A stretch of 64,000 nucleotides of DNA, taken from Drosophila pseudoobscura. Lineage: Eukaryota; Arthropoda; Insecta; Diptera; Drosophilidae. Shown here piece by piece: positions 48,201-60,282 of this stretch. The stretch is taken from assembly GCF_009870125.1 (NCBI RefSeq), contig NC_046681.1, positions 20,473,001 through 20,537,000 of the forward strand, in the 5' to 3' direction. Under the pieces are notes generated by a model that was not told the origin of the DNA, searched no databases, and worked only from the letters and a program-made list of their open reading frames with translations. Position 1 is the first letter of the stretch. Each line of letters starts with the position of its first letter. A program made the translations under genes and the position numbers.

Positions 48201-51200
48201 TCAAAAAAATGGATGTCCTTTTTTCGGATGGCAGCCGACAGGCAGGACTCTCCCGATCACGAAAAGACATGCCGCACTCCAATCGGCTGCCGTATCGCTG
48301 AGATATAGAGTGCAGAAAAACCAGTATCTGAAAGATATGCACATCCAAATCTTTGGAATGCTATATCTCACACAAATAGAGCCAGATCGGTACAGGACCC
48401 ACTGTCCCAGGACAGTGGGGATCCTGCCTGTCGACTGCCATCAAAATCTCCATTTCGGAAATGAGGCCGATTTTTGGCAAATTTAATGATGTAACCATCA
48501 TGATTTTTTGCGAAAATCGTGAAAAAATGGATGTCCTTTTTTCGGATGGCAGTCGACAGGCAGGACTCTCCTGATCAGAAAAAGACATGCCACGCACCGA
48601 TCGGCTGCCGTATCGCTGAGATATAGAGTGCAGAAAAACCAGTATCTGAAAGATATGCACATCCAAATCTTCGGAATGCTATATCTCACACAAATAGGGT
48701 CAGATCAGTGCAAGACCCACTGTCCCAGGACAGTGGGGATCCTGCCTGTCGACTGCCATCAAAATCTCCACTTCGAAAATGAGGCCGATTTTTGGCAAAT
48801 TTAATGATGTAACCATCATGATTTTTTGCGAAAATCGTGAAAAAATGGATGTCCCTTTTTCGGATGGCAGTCGACAGGCAGGACTCTCCCGATCACGAAA
48901 AGACATGCCACGCACCGATCGGCTGCCGTATCGCTGAGATATAGAGTGCAGAAAAACCAGTATCTGAAAGATATGCACAAGATATCCAAATCTTTGGAAT
49001 GCTATATCTCACACAAATAGGGTCAGATCAGTGCAGGACCCACTCTCCCAGGACAGTGGGGATCCTGCCTGTCGACTGCCATCAAAATCTCCACTTCGGA
49101 AATGAGGACGATTTTTGGCAAATTTAATGATGTAACCATCATGATTTTTTGCGAAAATCGTGAAAAAATGGATGTCCCTTTTTCGGATGGCAGTCGACAG
49201 ACAGGACTCTCCTGATCAGAAAAAGACATGCCACGCACCGATCGGCTGCCGTATCGCTGAGATATAGAGTGCAGAAAAACCAGTATCTGAAAGATATGCA
49301 CATCCAAATCTTTGGAATGCTATATCTCACACAAATAGGGTCAGATCGGTACAGGACCCACTGTCCCAGGACAGTGGGGATCCTGCCTGTCGACTGCCAT
49401 CAAAATCTCCACTTCGGAAATGAGGCCGATTTTTGGCAAATTTAATGATGTAACCATCATGATTTTTTGCGAAAATCGTGAAAAAATGGATGTCCTTTTT
49501 TCGGATGGCAGTCGACAGACAGGACTCTCCCGATCAGAAAAAGACATGCCACGCACCGATCGGCTGCCGTATCGCTGAGATATAGAGTGCAGAAAAACCA
49601 GTATCTGAAAGATATGCACATCCAAATCTTTGGAATGCTATATCTCACACAAATAGGGTCAGATCGGTACAGGACCCACTGTCCCAGGACAGTGGGGATC
49701 CTGCCTGTCGACTGCCATCAAAATCTCCACTTCGGAAATGAGGCCGATTTTTGGCAAATTTAATGATGTAACCATCATGATTTTTTGCGAAAATCGTGAA
49801 AAAATGGATGTCCTTTTTTCGGATGGCAGCCGACAGGCAGGACTCTCCCGATCACGAAAAGACATGCCGCACTCCAATCGGCTGCCGTATCGCTGAGATA
49901 TAGAGTGCAGAAAAACCAGTATCTGAAAGATATGCACATCCAAATCTTTGGAATGCTATATCTCACACAAATAGGGTCAGATCGGTACAGGACCCACTGT
50001 CCCAGGACAGTGGGGATCCTGCCTGTCGACTGCCATCAAAATCTCCACTTCGGAAATGAGGCCGATTTTTGGCAAATTTAATGATGTAACCATCATGATT
50101 TTTTGCGAAAATCGTGAAAAAATGGATGTCCTTTTTTCGGATGGCAGCCGACAGGCAGGACTCTCCCGATCACGAAAAGACATGCCGCACTCCAATCGGC
50201 TGCCGTATCGCTGAGATATAGAGTGCAGAAAAACCAGTATCTGAAAGATATGCACATCCAAATCTTTGGAATGCTATATCTCACACAAATAGAGCCAGAT
50301 CGGTACAGGACCCACTGTCCCAGGACAGTGGGGATCCTGCCTGTCGACTGCCATCAAAATCTCCATTTCGGAAATGAGGCCGATTTTTGGCAAATTTAAT
50401 GATGTAACCATCATGATTTTTTGCGAAAATCGTGAAAAAATGGATGTCCTTTTTTCGGATGGCAGCCGACAGGCAGGACTCTCCCGATCACGAAAAGACA
50501 TGCCGCACTCCAATCGGCTGCCGTATCGCTGAGATATAGAGTGCAGAAAAACCAGTATCTGAAAGATATGCACATCCAAATCTTCGGAATGCTATATCTC
50601 ACACAAATAGGGTCAGATCAGTGCAAGACCCACTGTCCCAGGACAGTGGGGATCCTGCCTGTCGACTGCCATCAAAAAAATGGATGTCCTTTTTTCGGAT
50701 GGCAGCCGACAGGCAGGACTCTCCCGATCACGAAAAGACATGCCGCACTCCAATCGGCTGCCGTATCGCTGAGATATAGAGTGCAGAAAAACCAGTATCT
50801 GAAAGATATGCACATCCAAATCTTCGGAATGCTATATCTCACACAAATAGGGTCAGATCAGTGCAAGACCCACTGTCCCAGGACAGTGGGGATCCTGCCT
50901 GTCGACTGCCATCAAAAAAATGGATGTCCTTTTTTCGGATGGCAGCCGACAGGCAGGACTCTCCTGATCAGAAAAAGACATGCCACGCACCGATCGGCTG
51001 CCGTATCGCTGAGATATAGAGTGCAGAAAAACCAGTATCTGAAAGATATGCACATCCAAATCTTCGGAATGCTATATCTCACACAAATAGGGTCAGATCA
51101 GTGCAAGACCCACTGTCCCAGGACAGTGGGGATCCTGCCTGTCGACTGCCATCAAAATCTCCACTTCGAAAATGAGGCCGATTTTTGGCAAATTTAATGA

Positions 51201-53636
51201 TGTAACCATCATGATTTTTTGCGAAAATCGTGAAAAAATGGATGTCCCTTTTTCGGATGGCAGTCGACAGACAGGACTCTCCTGATCAGAAAAAGACATG
51301 CCACGCACCGATCGGCTGCCGTATCGCTGAGATATAGAGTGCAGAAAAACCAGTATCTGAAAGATATGCACATCCAAATCTTTGGAATGCTATATCTCAC
51401 ACAAATAGGGTCAGATCGGTACAGGACCCACTGTCCCAGGACAGTGGGGATCCTGCCTGTCGACTGCCATCAAAATCTCCACTTCGGAAATGAGGCCGAT
51501 TTTTGGCAAATTTAATGATGTAACCATCATGATTTTTTGCGAAAATCGTGAAAAAATGGATGTCCTTTTTTCGGATGGCAGTCGACAGACAGGACTCTCC
51601 CGATCAGAAAAAAACATGCCACGCACCGATCGGCTGCCGTATCGCTGAGATATAGAGTGCAGAAAAACCAGTATCTGAAAGATATGCACATCCAAATCTT
51701 CGGAATGCTATATCTCACACAAATAGAGCCAGATCGGTACAGGACCCACTGTCCCAGGACAGTGGAGATCCTGCCTGTCGACTGCCATCAAAATCTCCAC
51801 TTCGGAAATGAGGACGATTTTTGGCAAATTTAATGATGTAACCATCATGATTTTTTGCGAAAATCGTGAAAAAATGGATGTCCTTTTTTCGGATGGCAGC
51901 CGACAGGCAGGACTCTCCCGATCACGAAAAGACATGCCGCACTCCAATCGGCTGCCGTATCGCTGAGATATAGAGTGCAGAAAAACCAGTATCTGAAAGA
52001 TATGCACATCCAAATCTTTGGAATGCTATATCTCACACAAATAGGGTCAGATCGGTACAGGACCCACTGTCCCAGGACAGTGGGGATCCTGCCTGTCGAC
52101 TGCCATCAAAATCTCCATTTCGGAAATGAGGCCGATTTTTGGCAAATTTAATGATGTAACCATCATGATTTTTTGCGAAAATCGTGAAAAAATGGATGTC
52201 CTTTTTTCGGATGGCAGCCGACAGGCAGGACTCTCCCGATCACGAAAAGACATGCCGCACTCCAATCGGCTGCCGTATCGCTGAGATATAGAGTGCAGAA
52301 AAACCAGTATCTGAAAGATATGCACATCCAAATCTTCGGAATGCTATATCTCACACAAATAGAGCCAGATCGGTACAGGACCCACTGTCCCAGGACAGTG
52401 GAGATCCTGCCTGTCGACTGCCATCAAAATCTCCACTTCGGAAATGAGGCCGATTTTTGGCAAATTTAATGATGTAACCATCATGATTTTTTGCGAAAAT
52501 CGTGAAAAAATGGATGTCCTTTTTTCGGATGGCAGCCGACAGGCAGGACTCTCCCGATCACGAAAAGACATGCCGCACTCCAATCGGCTGCCGTATCGCT
52601 GAGATATAGAGTGCAGAAAAACCAGTATCTGAAAGATATGCACATCCAAATCTTCGGAATGCTATATCTCACACAAATAGAGCCAGATCGGTACAGGACC
52701 CACTGTCCCAGGACAGTGGAGATCCTGCCTGTCGACTGCCATCAAAATCTCCACTTCGGAAATGAGGCCGATTTTTGGCAAATTTAATGATGTAACCATC
52801 ATGATTTTTTGCGAAAATCGTGAAAAAATGGATGTCCTTTTTTCGGATGGCAGTCGACAGGCAGGACTCTCCTGATCAGAAAAAGACATGCCACGCACCG
52901 ATCGGCTGCCGTATCGCTGAGATATAGAGTGCAGAAAAACCAGTATCTGAAAGATATGCACATCCAAATCTTCGGAATGCTATATCTCACACAAATAGGG
53001 TCAGATCAGTGCAAGACCCACTGTCCCAGGACAGTGGGGATCCTGCCTGTCGACTGCCATCAAAATCTCCACTTCGAAAATGAGGCCGATTTTTGGCAAA
53101 TTTAATGATGTAACCATCATGATTTTTTGCGAAAATCGTGAAAAAATGGATGTCCTTTTTTCGGATGGCAGCCGACAGGCAGGACTCTCCCGATCACGAA
53201 AAGACATGCCGCACTCCAATCGGCTGCCGTATCGCTGAGATATAGAGTGCAGAAAAACCAGTATCTGAAAGATATGCACATCCAAATCTTCGGAATGCTA
53301 TATCTCACACAAATAGAGCCAGATCGGTACAGGACCCACTGTCCCAGGACAGTGGAGATCCTGCCTGTCGACTGCCATCAAAATCTCCACTTCGGAAATG
53401 AGGCCGATTTTTGGCAAATTTAATGATGTAACCATCATGATTTTTTGCGAAAATCGTGAAAAAATGGATGTCCTTTTTTCGGATGGCAGTCGACAGGCAG
53501 GACTCTCCTGATCAGAAAAAGACATGCCGCACTCCAATCGGCTGCCGTATCGCTGAGATATAGAGTGCAGAAAAACCAGTATCTGAAAGATATGCACATC
53601 CAAATCTTTGGAATGCTATATCTCACACAAATAGAG

Positions 53637-55505
53637 CCAGATCGGAGCCCAGGACAGTGGGGATCCTGCCTGTCGACTGCCATCAAAATCTCCACTTCGG
53701 AAATTATGCCGATTTTTGGCAAATTTAATGATGTAACCATCATGATTTTTTGCGAAAATCGTGAAAAACTAGATGTCCCTTTTTTGGATGGCAGTCGACA
53801 GGCAGGACTCTCCTGATCAGAAAAAGACATGCCGCACTCCAATCGGCTGCCGTATCGCTGAGATATAGAGTGCAGAAAAACCAGTATCTCAAAGATATGC
53901 ACATCCAAATCTTTGGAATGCTATATCTCACACAAATAGAGCCAGATCGGTACAGGACCCACTGTCCCAGGACAGTGGGGATCCTGCCTGTCGACTGCCA
54001 TCAAAATCTCCACTTCGGAAATTATGCCGATTTTTGGCAAATTTAATGATGTAACCATCATGATTTTTTGCGAAAATCGTGAAAAAATGGATGTCCTTTT
54101 TTCGGATGGCAGCCGACAGGCAGGACTCTCCTGATCAGAAAAAGACATGCCGCACTCCAATCGGCTGCCGTATCGCTGAGATATAGAGTGCAGAAAAACC
54201 AGTATCTGAAAGATATGCACATCCAAATCTTTGGAATGCTATATCTCACACAAATAGAGCCAGATCGGAGCCCAGGACAGTGGGGATCCTGCCTGTCGAC
54301 TGCCATCAAAATCTCCACTTCGGAAATTATGCCGATTTTTGGCAAATTTAATGATGTAACCATCATGATTTTTTGCGAAAATCGTGAAAAAATGGATGTC
54401 CTTTTTTCGGATGGCAGCCGACAGGCAGGACTCTCCCGATCACGAAAAGACATGCCGCACTCCAATCGGCTGCCGTATCGCTGAGATATAGAGTGCAGAA
54501 AAACCAGTATCTGAAAGATATGCACATCCAAATCTTCGGAATGCTATATCTCACACAAATAGAGCCAGATCGGTACAGGACCCACTGTCCCAGGACAGTG
54601 GAGATCCTGCCTGTCGACTGCCATCAAAATCTCCACTTCGGAAATGAGGCCGATTTTTGGCAAATTTAATGATGTAACCATCATGATTTTTTGCGAAAAT
54701 CGTGAAAAAATGGATGTCCTTTTTTCGGATGGCAGTCGACAGGCAGGACTCTCCTGATCAGAAAAAGACATGCCGCACTCCAATCGGCTGCCGTATCGCT
54801 GAGATATAGAGTGCAGAAAAACCAGTATCTGAAAGATATGCACATCCAAATCTTTGGAATGCTATATCTCACACAAATAGAGCCAGATCGGAGCCCAGGA
54901 CAGTGGGGATCCTGCCTGTCGACTGCCATCAAAATCTCCACTTCGGAAATTATGCCGATTTTTGGCAAATTTAATGATGTAACCATCATGATTTTTTGCG
55001 AAAATCGTGAAAAAATGGATGTCCTTTTTTCGGATGGCAGTCGACAGGCAGGACTCTCCTGATCAGAAAAAGACATGCCACGCACCGATCGGCTGCCGTA
55101 TCGCTGAGATATAGAGTGCAGAAAAACCAGTATCTGAAAGATATGCACATCCAAATCTTCGGAATGCTATATCTCACACAAATAGGGTCAGATCAGTGCA
55201 AGACCCACTGTCCCAGGACAGTGGGGATCCTGCCTGTCGACTGCCATCAAAATCTCCACTTCGAAAATGAGGCCGATTTTTGGCAAATTTAATGATGTAA
55301 CCATCATGATTTTTTGCGAAAATCGTGAAAAAATGGATGTCCTTTTTTCGGATGGCAGCCGACAGGCAGGACTCTCCCGATCACGAAAAGACATGCCGCA
55401 CTCCAATCGGCTGCCGTATCGCTGAGATATAGAGTGCAGAAAAACCAGTATCTGAAAGATATGCACATCCAAATCTTCGGAATGCTATATCTCACACAAA
55501 TAGAG
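53637..55505. repeat. 623-bp dimeric higher-order repeat, three copies
   Basis: At the right end, 305- and 318-bp units alternate three times (53637, 53942, 54260, 54565, 54883, 55188). The 305-bp units lack 13 bases around the compact hairpin, reading GATCGGAGCCCAGGACAG, and carry AAATTATGCCG in place of AAATGAGGCCG. Confidence 0.85.
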
Positions 55506-55736
55506 CCAGATCGGTACAGGACCCACTGTCCCAGGACAGTGGAGATCCTGCCTGTCGACTGCCATCAAAATCTCCACTTCGGAAATGAGGCCGATTTTTG
55601 GCAAATTTAATGATGTAACCATCATGATTTTTTGCGAAAATCGTGAAAAAATGGATGTCCCTTTTTCGGATGGCAGTCGACAGACAGGACTCTCCCGATC
55701 ACGAAAAGACATGCCGCACTCCAATCGGCTGCCGTA

Positions 55737-56880
55737 AGTTAGCATTATTCAACGGAATATAAAAATTCAACAATTTGAAGGTTTTTTTGTTTGACCTTTT
55801 TTTGGCAAGATTCATTAACAGCAAGTATTTAAAATAAGCCAGTTAATTAGAAAAATTATTCATGAATCGTATAAAATTATGTGGGCATGGCTAAATGTGC
55901 TATATAGCTGGGAATATTCTACGGAAGATCAAAAACGAGGAATATGCTACATTTTTGGTATTTTTTTTAGTGAGACCGTATACTTTATTTGGACTTGCTT
56001 TTTTTTGGACCTGCTCTCTATTTTGTGGTGGGAAATTTTCTCAAATTGATGGAATTTTTCCGGGATACAATGTCCCTTTTCAGCTCAATCATGTCCCTAC
56101 ATTCCATACTCACTTACGTTTTCTTACGTTTTATGTTGCTGGCAACATTCACTTTATATGGGCCAGACTCATGTGCCGTGAAATCGAGCAGCATTGTCCC
56201 TCAACATTGCGCGGATTGAGCAACATTTTGCATACCCTGGTAAATGGATATTATAGAACTGAGAGATTGTTTGTCATCTAATGCACCAATAAAGGCCAAA
56301 ACTATTCAGTCTCTGTTGAAAAGGAATTTCAACGATATTTTGAAGGTTGTGGTCTTCTTACTGAAACCAAATATGGGTATCGGGACAAGATATATTTTTC
56401 TATATTAATTACGCTTAAAAACATAGTTATACCTATGCATAAACCACGGTTGACGTGACATTTCATACTTACTTACGTTACATTCCATACTGACTTACGT
56501 TGCCACTGTTTTTTTGTTGACCTTTTTTGTTAAAACCTTGCTGCAGTCAAAATACAATAATTGGGAGTACTAAAAACTAGCCAATCTTGTAGAAAATTTA
56601 TTCATTAATGGCCTAAAATTATGTGGGCAGAGCTAATGGTTTTAGTTAGGCAGCATTCTTCAACGGAATAAAGAAATTGAGCAATTGGAACGATTTTTCT
56701 CTTACGTTTTATTACGTTTTTATATACTATAAGTACAATAAAAGAGAGTACTTAAATTGCTTTATTGAACCATATGAGTATATGTATCAATCGACATCCC
56801 GGCTTGGAGATAACGAACGAAAATAAATTGCTTTATTGAACAGTCTCCAGTGCGTCATTTCACTGTGTACTGTTACCGAG
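55737..56880. other. Right flank of the array, with two diverged copies of another repeat
   Basis: Directly after the array comes AGCATTATTCAACGGAAT, then a T-rich stretch and, near 55875, AAAATTATGTGGGCATGGCTAA. Very similar blocks recur: AGCATTCTTCAACGGAAT (about 56652-56670), TTTTTTTGTTGACCTTTTTT (about 56510) and AAAATTATGTGGGCAGAGCTAA (about 56615). An open frame at 55895-56281 (+) gives no recognisable protein. AAATTGCTTTATTGAAC occurs twice (56754 and 56825) just before the peptidase gene. Confidence 0.6.
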
Positions 56881-58305
56881 ATGATCGGTTCAATTGGAGC
56901 TGCTGCGGCAGCAATTTGTGTAGTTTTATGCACTGTTGCTTTTCAAGTGGGAGCTGGCGCGGCTGAGGTCAAGTTCAAGTACGAAATCAAGGAGTTCCAA
57001 GTGCCGCTGGATCATTTCAGCTTTCTGAGCAATGCCACCTTCAACATTCGGTACCTGTACAACGATTCCTTTGTGGACAAGAAGAATGCGCGTACCCCGA
57101 TCTTCTTTTACACGGGCAATGAGGGCGACATCGAGCTGTTTGCGCAGAACACGGGCTTCATGTGGGAGCTAGCTGAGAAGCAGCGGGCCCTACTCATTTT
57201 TGCGGAACATCGCTATTATGGAAAATCACTGCCATTCGGCGCCTCAACCTTCAACGCCAGCATGCCGGATCACTTGGCCTACTTTACGGTGGAGCAGACG
57301 CTGGAGGATTACGCAATGTTGATCACCTTCCTACGCAACGATCTTCCGCTTCCGGTGGTGGCCTTTGGAGGCTCTTATGGCGGCATGCTGGCGGCCTGGT
57401 TCCGCATGAAGTATCCGCACCTTGTGGCCGGAGCATTAGCTGCGTCGGCACCCATTCTCCAGTTTCCTGGCATAACCGACTGTGATATATTCTACAGGAT
57501 CGTAACATCGGTTTTTCAGAATGCCTATAATTCCAATTGTACGACCAACATTGGCCGATCGTGGAAGACTTTTGAGACGCTGGGTGGCACCGAGGCAGGA
57601 AAGAAACAAATCTCCGATGCTTTCAATCTGTGCCATCCTATCAAGAACGATGCAGACCTGAAGAATTTCCTGGATTACATAGAGGAGGTCTACGGGAATC
57701 TGGCTATGGTCAACTATCCGTACAACAGCAGTTTCCTGGCACCGCTACCGGCATATCCAGTGCGACAGGTCTGCTTTTATCTTAAGGATCTGCACCAGAG
57801 CGATGCCGATCTGCTGCATGCCATGGCCAGTGCCCTTGCTGTCTACACAAACTACACTGGCTCTGTCAAATGCCTGGACACTTCTGTCAACTCAAATGCT
57901 GACGATTCCGGCTGGAATGTACAGACATGCAACCAGATGGTCATGCCATTCTGCTCCAACAGCACCGACTCTATGTTCCGTCCATCGAGCTGGAACTTTA
58001 AGGAATTTTCCGACAAGTGCTACAAGGACTACCGTCTAACACCCAAGCCATACGACATAATCCTACGTTATGGGGGCAGGAATATTGAGACGGCCACCAA
58101 TATCATTTTTAGCAACGGCTTGCTGGACCCATGGAGTGGTGGCGGTGTTTTGCAAGCCCCAAATAATAAGGTGGATATTATTATTTTGCCGGAGGGCGCA
58201 CATCACTTGGACTTGCGAAACAGCAACCCAGCAGATCCTCCGTCGGTGCGCGATGCGCGCAATAAGGAAGCTTCTATAATAGCCCGATGGATACACGAGT
58301 TCTAA
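56881..58305 (+). CDS. Serine peptidase of family S28 (lysosomal Pro-X carboxypeptidase / dipeptidyl peptidase II type)
   Basis: A single exon of 474 residues starts at the first ATG; an upstream in-frame extension uses no ATG. Family members cleave after proline, either removing a C-terminal residue (PRCP) or an N-terminal dipeptide (DPP II), in lysosomes or outside the cell. Residues 1-28 form a signal peptide (alanine- and valine-rich). The nucleophile is Ser165 in FGGSYGGMLAAW. The acid is Asp416 in SNGLLDPWSGGG. The base is one of the two His in EGAHHLDLR (441-442). Several Asn-X-Ser/Thr sites (for example NAS, NYT, NSS) and paired Cys fit secretion. The length matches the family (about 470-500). 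No key residue is missing, so it is probably active. Substrate choice between PRCP and DPP II cannot be decided by eye. Confidence 0.93.
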   Translation: MIGSIGAAAAAICVVLCTVAFQVGAGAAEVKFKYEIKEFQVPLDHFSFLSNATFNIRYLYNDSFVDKKNARTPIFFYTGNEGDIELFAQNTGFMWELAEKQRALLIFAEHRYYGKSLPFGASTFNASMPDHLAYFTVEQTLEDYAMLITFLRNDLPLPVVAFGGSYGGMLAAWFRMKYPHLVAGALAASAPILQFPGITDCDIFYRIVTSVFQNAYNSNCTTNIGRSWKTFETLGGTEAGKKQISDAFNLCHPIKNDADLKNFLDYIEEVYGNLAMVNYPYNSSFLAPLPAYPVRQVCFYLKDLHQSDADLLHAMASALAVYTNYTGSVKCLDTSVNSNADDSGWNVQTCNQMVMPFCSNSTDSMFRPSSWNFKEFSDKCYKDYRLTPKPYDIILRYGGRNIETATNIIFSNGLLDPWSGGGVLQAPNNKVDIIILPEGAHHLDLRNSNPADPPSVRDARNKEASIIARWIHEF

Positions 58306-58420
58306 TTTTGAAATAATGGGTCAATTCCTGCCCGCCCAGAGTTTAGCCCTATTCGAACAAGCAATACAAAGCCATTATAATCAACCCTACACAAATATGT
58401 ATCTTAATATGGATTTTATA

Positions 58421-58426
58421 AATAAA
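58421..58426 (+). promoter_or_regulatory. AATAAA polyadenylation signal of the peptidase gene
   Basis: A canonical AATAAA 115 bp after the stop codon, followed by T-rich sequence. Confidence 0.65.
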
Positions 58427-58504
58427 TATTATATTATTTTAAAATTCAGTTCTTAAACTCATTTAAAGACTCTATGAACTTGAACTAGCGCTCGTTTTTG
58501 ATTA

Positions 58505-58590
58505 CAAACTGACCTGCCGTCTGTTCGTGATGCCCGCGATAAGGAAGCACCTATCTATTATCAATATGGATTTTATACACCATTCAAAAA
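58505..58590 (+). pseudogene. Fragment of a second S28 peptidase gene (3' end only)
   Basis: CCGTCTGTTCGTGATGCCCG and the next bases CGATAAGGAAGCACCTAT parallel the intact gene's codons for PSVRDARNKEAS (about 58239-58275), with scattered changes. The following CAATATGGATTTTATA matches the intact gene's 3' UTR (TTAATATGGATTTTATA, about 58405). The remnant therefore keeps the tail of the coding region and part of the UTR, separated from the gene by about 200 bp; everything upstream is lost. It is probably a decayed tandem duplicate. Confidence 0.65.
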
Positions 58591-60282
58591 AATTTTTTTT
58601 TTAATTTTCTTTAATAATCATAATGCATATAAAGGTACAGTTGTTCACAAGAAAGGAAATCTTAAAATGCTACATAAATTATATAAATTTGATAACGTTT
58701 CATTGTTAACCAGATAGAAGCAGCGAAATACACAAATTTAACATTTAAATCAACCTAATTAAATACATAATAAATCGTATATGTCTAATAAATAAATGTA
58801 TGTATTTACTCAATAATTGCTCAAGCGTTAAATAATAAAAAAATATATTTAATAAACAAGTTGATAAGTATAAGGCAAATAGAATTAGGTATTTATCAAA
58901 AAATATTAACAACAAAATGTTTTCTTTTTTACTGGATGGACTTTACGCCATTTCTATATGCAATTTGCATTTTTCCGTTTTTTTTTTTTTTGTTTTATTT
59001 AGTTTTTAATTTCAATTTTTGTATACGCATTTTACAGTTTTTTCTTTATATAGAAAAATTTGTTGGTTGGCTTAGCACCGGCATAGGACACTTACTTCGT
59101 TTTTGTTCAATGCTCGTGATGCGCACGCTCCTCTCCATCAAAGTGCAACCACCATCGGAGTCATGTCTATGGTTTTAATTTTGGAAATGAGTATCAGGAA
59201 TGCATGAAAATGTCTTCTAGTTTTCGCTGCTGCTTTGTTGGTGTTTAAGGATTGGAACTGCACTGTGCTCCTGTGGCTGGTGCACTTCAAGCAGTTCAGT
59301 TGTCCTCTAACCAGGGCCGTGGGAGAGAGCTTGGCCGTTTGGTAAAGAGTATCCTTGGGCAACGACAACTGTCAGTGGGCCAGGGTCTATTCAAAGGCCA
59401 ATGGTATAGGGTCAGCCGCGGCGTCTTGTAATTTGGGAGAAAAACGCTTAGCTGATCCCAAGCATTGGTCTTTGAATAGCTTTCCCAGGCATTTGGTCTA
59501 TGTGGGTCATGATTTGTCTTGGGATTTTGTTAACTTTCGTAGCCGATGGATAGCCAACAGCAGCGGCTTGTGGCCATGATAATGCAAAAATGTTCCACGA
59601 GATTCGCGATACCGTGTTTTCACAAGCCGCTGGCTGCTGCAACTGCTCTTTAAATGAAGGGAGCGTGCACTTATGAGTAAAATTTTCGTGTGCGTATTTT
59701 GATTTCGTTTTAGCTTAGGTATTTTATATACAAAATGTTGGGTTCTCTATAGTTCTGGGATCATATATATATATGTCTATATATGAATATATAAATTGTT
59801 TGCTGTGCAAATATATATGTATGTATAATGTATATATCGTTTTACAAAAGTGTTTCGTTACTTTGTCGTTAGTTTGAATATAGTTTCTTTCTTTCTATCT
59901 TTCAATCATTCTTTCATGTGTTGTGTTTCTTTATGCTCGTCGAGTCTAGGGTTGTTTTTGTTTTGGGGGTATACGAGTAGGTTTGATTTAATCATTATGT
60001 ACAGTACAGATACAGATTTGTATTTTAATTTGAATTCAATGCCTCTAGCTATATAAACATACTAAACGGTTAAATACAATAACTGTTGGAAAGTAAAATT
60101 TACATAATCCAAATATTTTGAAACAGGAAATTTCTTATAAAAGGCATCGTTATGTTATAGTCTGAATTTGTTTTCATTATTAAGGGCGTTAGTTAGTCTG
60201 TTAAATTTGTTTCTTGCACTAATCCAATTGCAACTCGACAGCTTTGGTTTCGATTTTTGATTTGCGTTTGACAGTTAGGGGT
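58591..60282. other. 3' UTR of Msp-300 and AT-rich spacer
   Basis: No gene is supported. The part nearest Msp-300 should be its 3' UTR on the minus strand. A more GC-rich patch at about 59330-59640 holds an imperfect hairpin (59563-59634). Short frames in AT-rich parts (58861-59178, 59850-60056) encode hydrophobic low-complexity peptides and are not supported. Confidence 0.55.
59563..59634. repeat. Imperfect hairpin in the probable Msp-300 3' UTR
   Basis: GCAGCGGCTTGTG on the left and CACAAGCCGCTGGCTGC on the right are reverse complements over at least 11 bases, with flanking partial pairing and a loop of about 45 bases. Confidence 0.55.

Larger units (their letters stand above)
40153..55736. 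repeat. Satellite array, about 50 tandem units of a 318-bp monomer
   Basis: Head-to-tail units can be phased on the word CAGATC. Starts at 40322, 40641, 40964, 41282, 41605, 41923 and so on run to 55506, with partial units at both ends. Most units are 318 bp. Variants are 240 bp (starting 43835, 44711, 48142, 50613, 50853), 305 bp (53637, 54260, 54883), 323 bp (40641, 41282, 45587, 46229, 48700) and 319 bp (40322, 45910). Two main subtypes differ in a linked block: CCGCACTCCAATCGG with GATCACGAAAAG, versus CCACGCACCGATCGG, often with GATCAGAAAAAG. A full unit contains a 21-bp inverted repeat, a 10-bp hairpin and a 10-bp inverted pair TGAGATATAG/CTATATCTCA. No repeat-family name is known to me. 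Open frames in every unit arise because 318 and 240 are divisible by three; I do not regard them as genes. Confidence 0.97.

Noticed and set aside
40153-55736. Array considered as CRISPR or a repeated gene cluster
   Set aside because: Units are 240-323 bp and similar throughout, with no short repeat plus unique spacer pattern, and the host is a fly.
40308-55745. Dozens of open frames of 60-218 codons on both strands within the satellite
   Set aside because: They repeat with the 318-bp unit, exist on both strands at once, and stay open only because 318 and 240 are multiples of three. No domain is recognisable and the sequence is plainly tandem repeat.
55895-56281. Plus-strand frame of 128 codons right of the array
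   Set aside because: It overlaps the degenerate repeat that abuts the array, has a second overlapping frame, and shows no recognisable motif.
56836-56880. Upstream extension of the S28 peptidase frame
   Set aside because: It would need a non-ATG start, and the ATG at 56881 opens directly into a good signal peptide.
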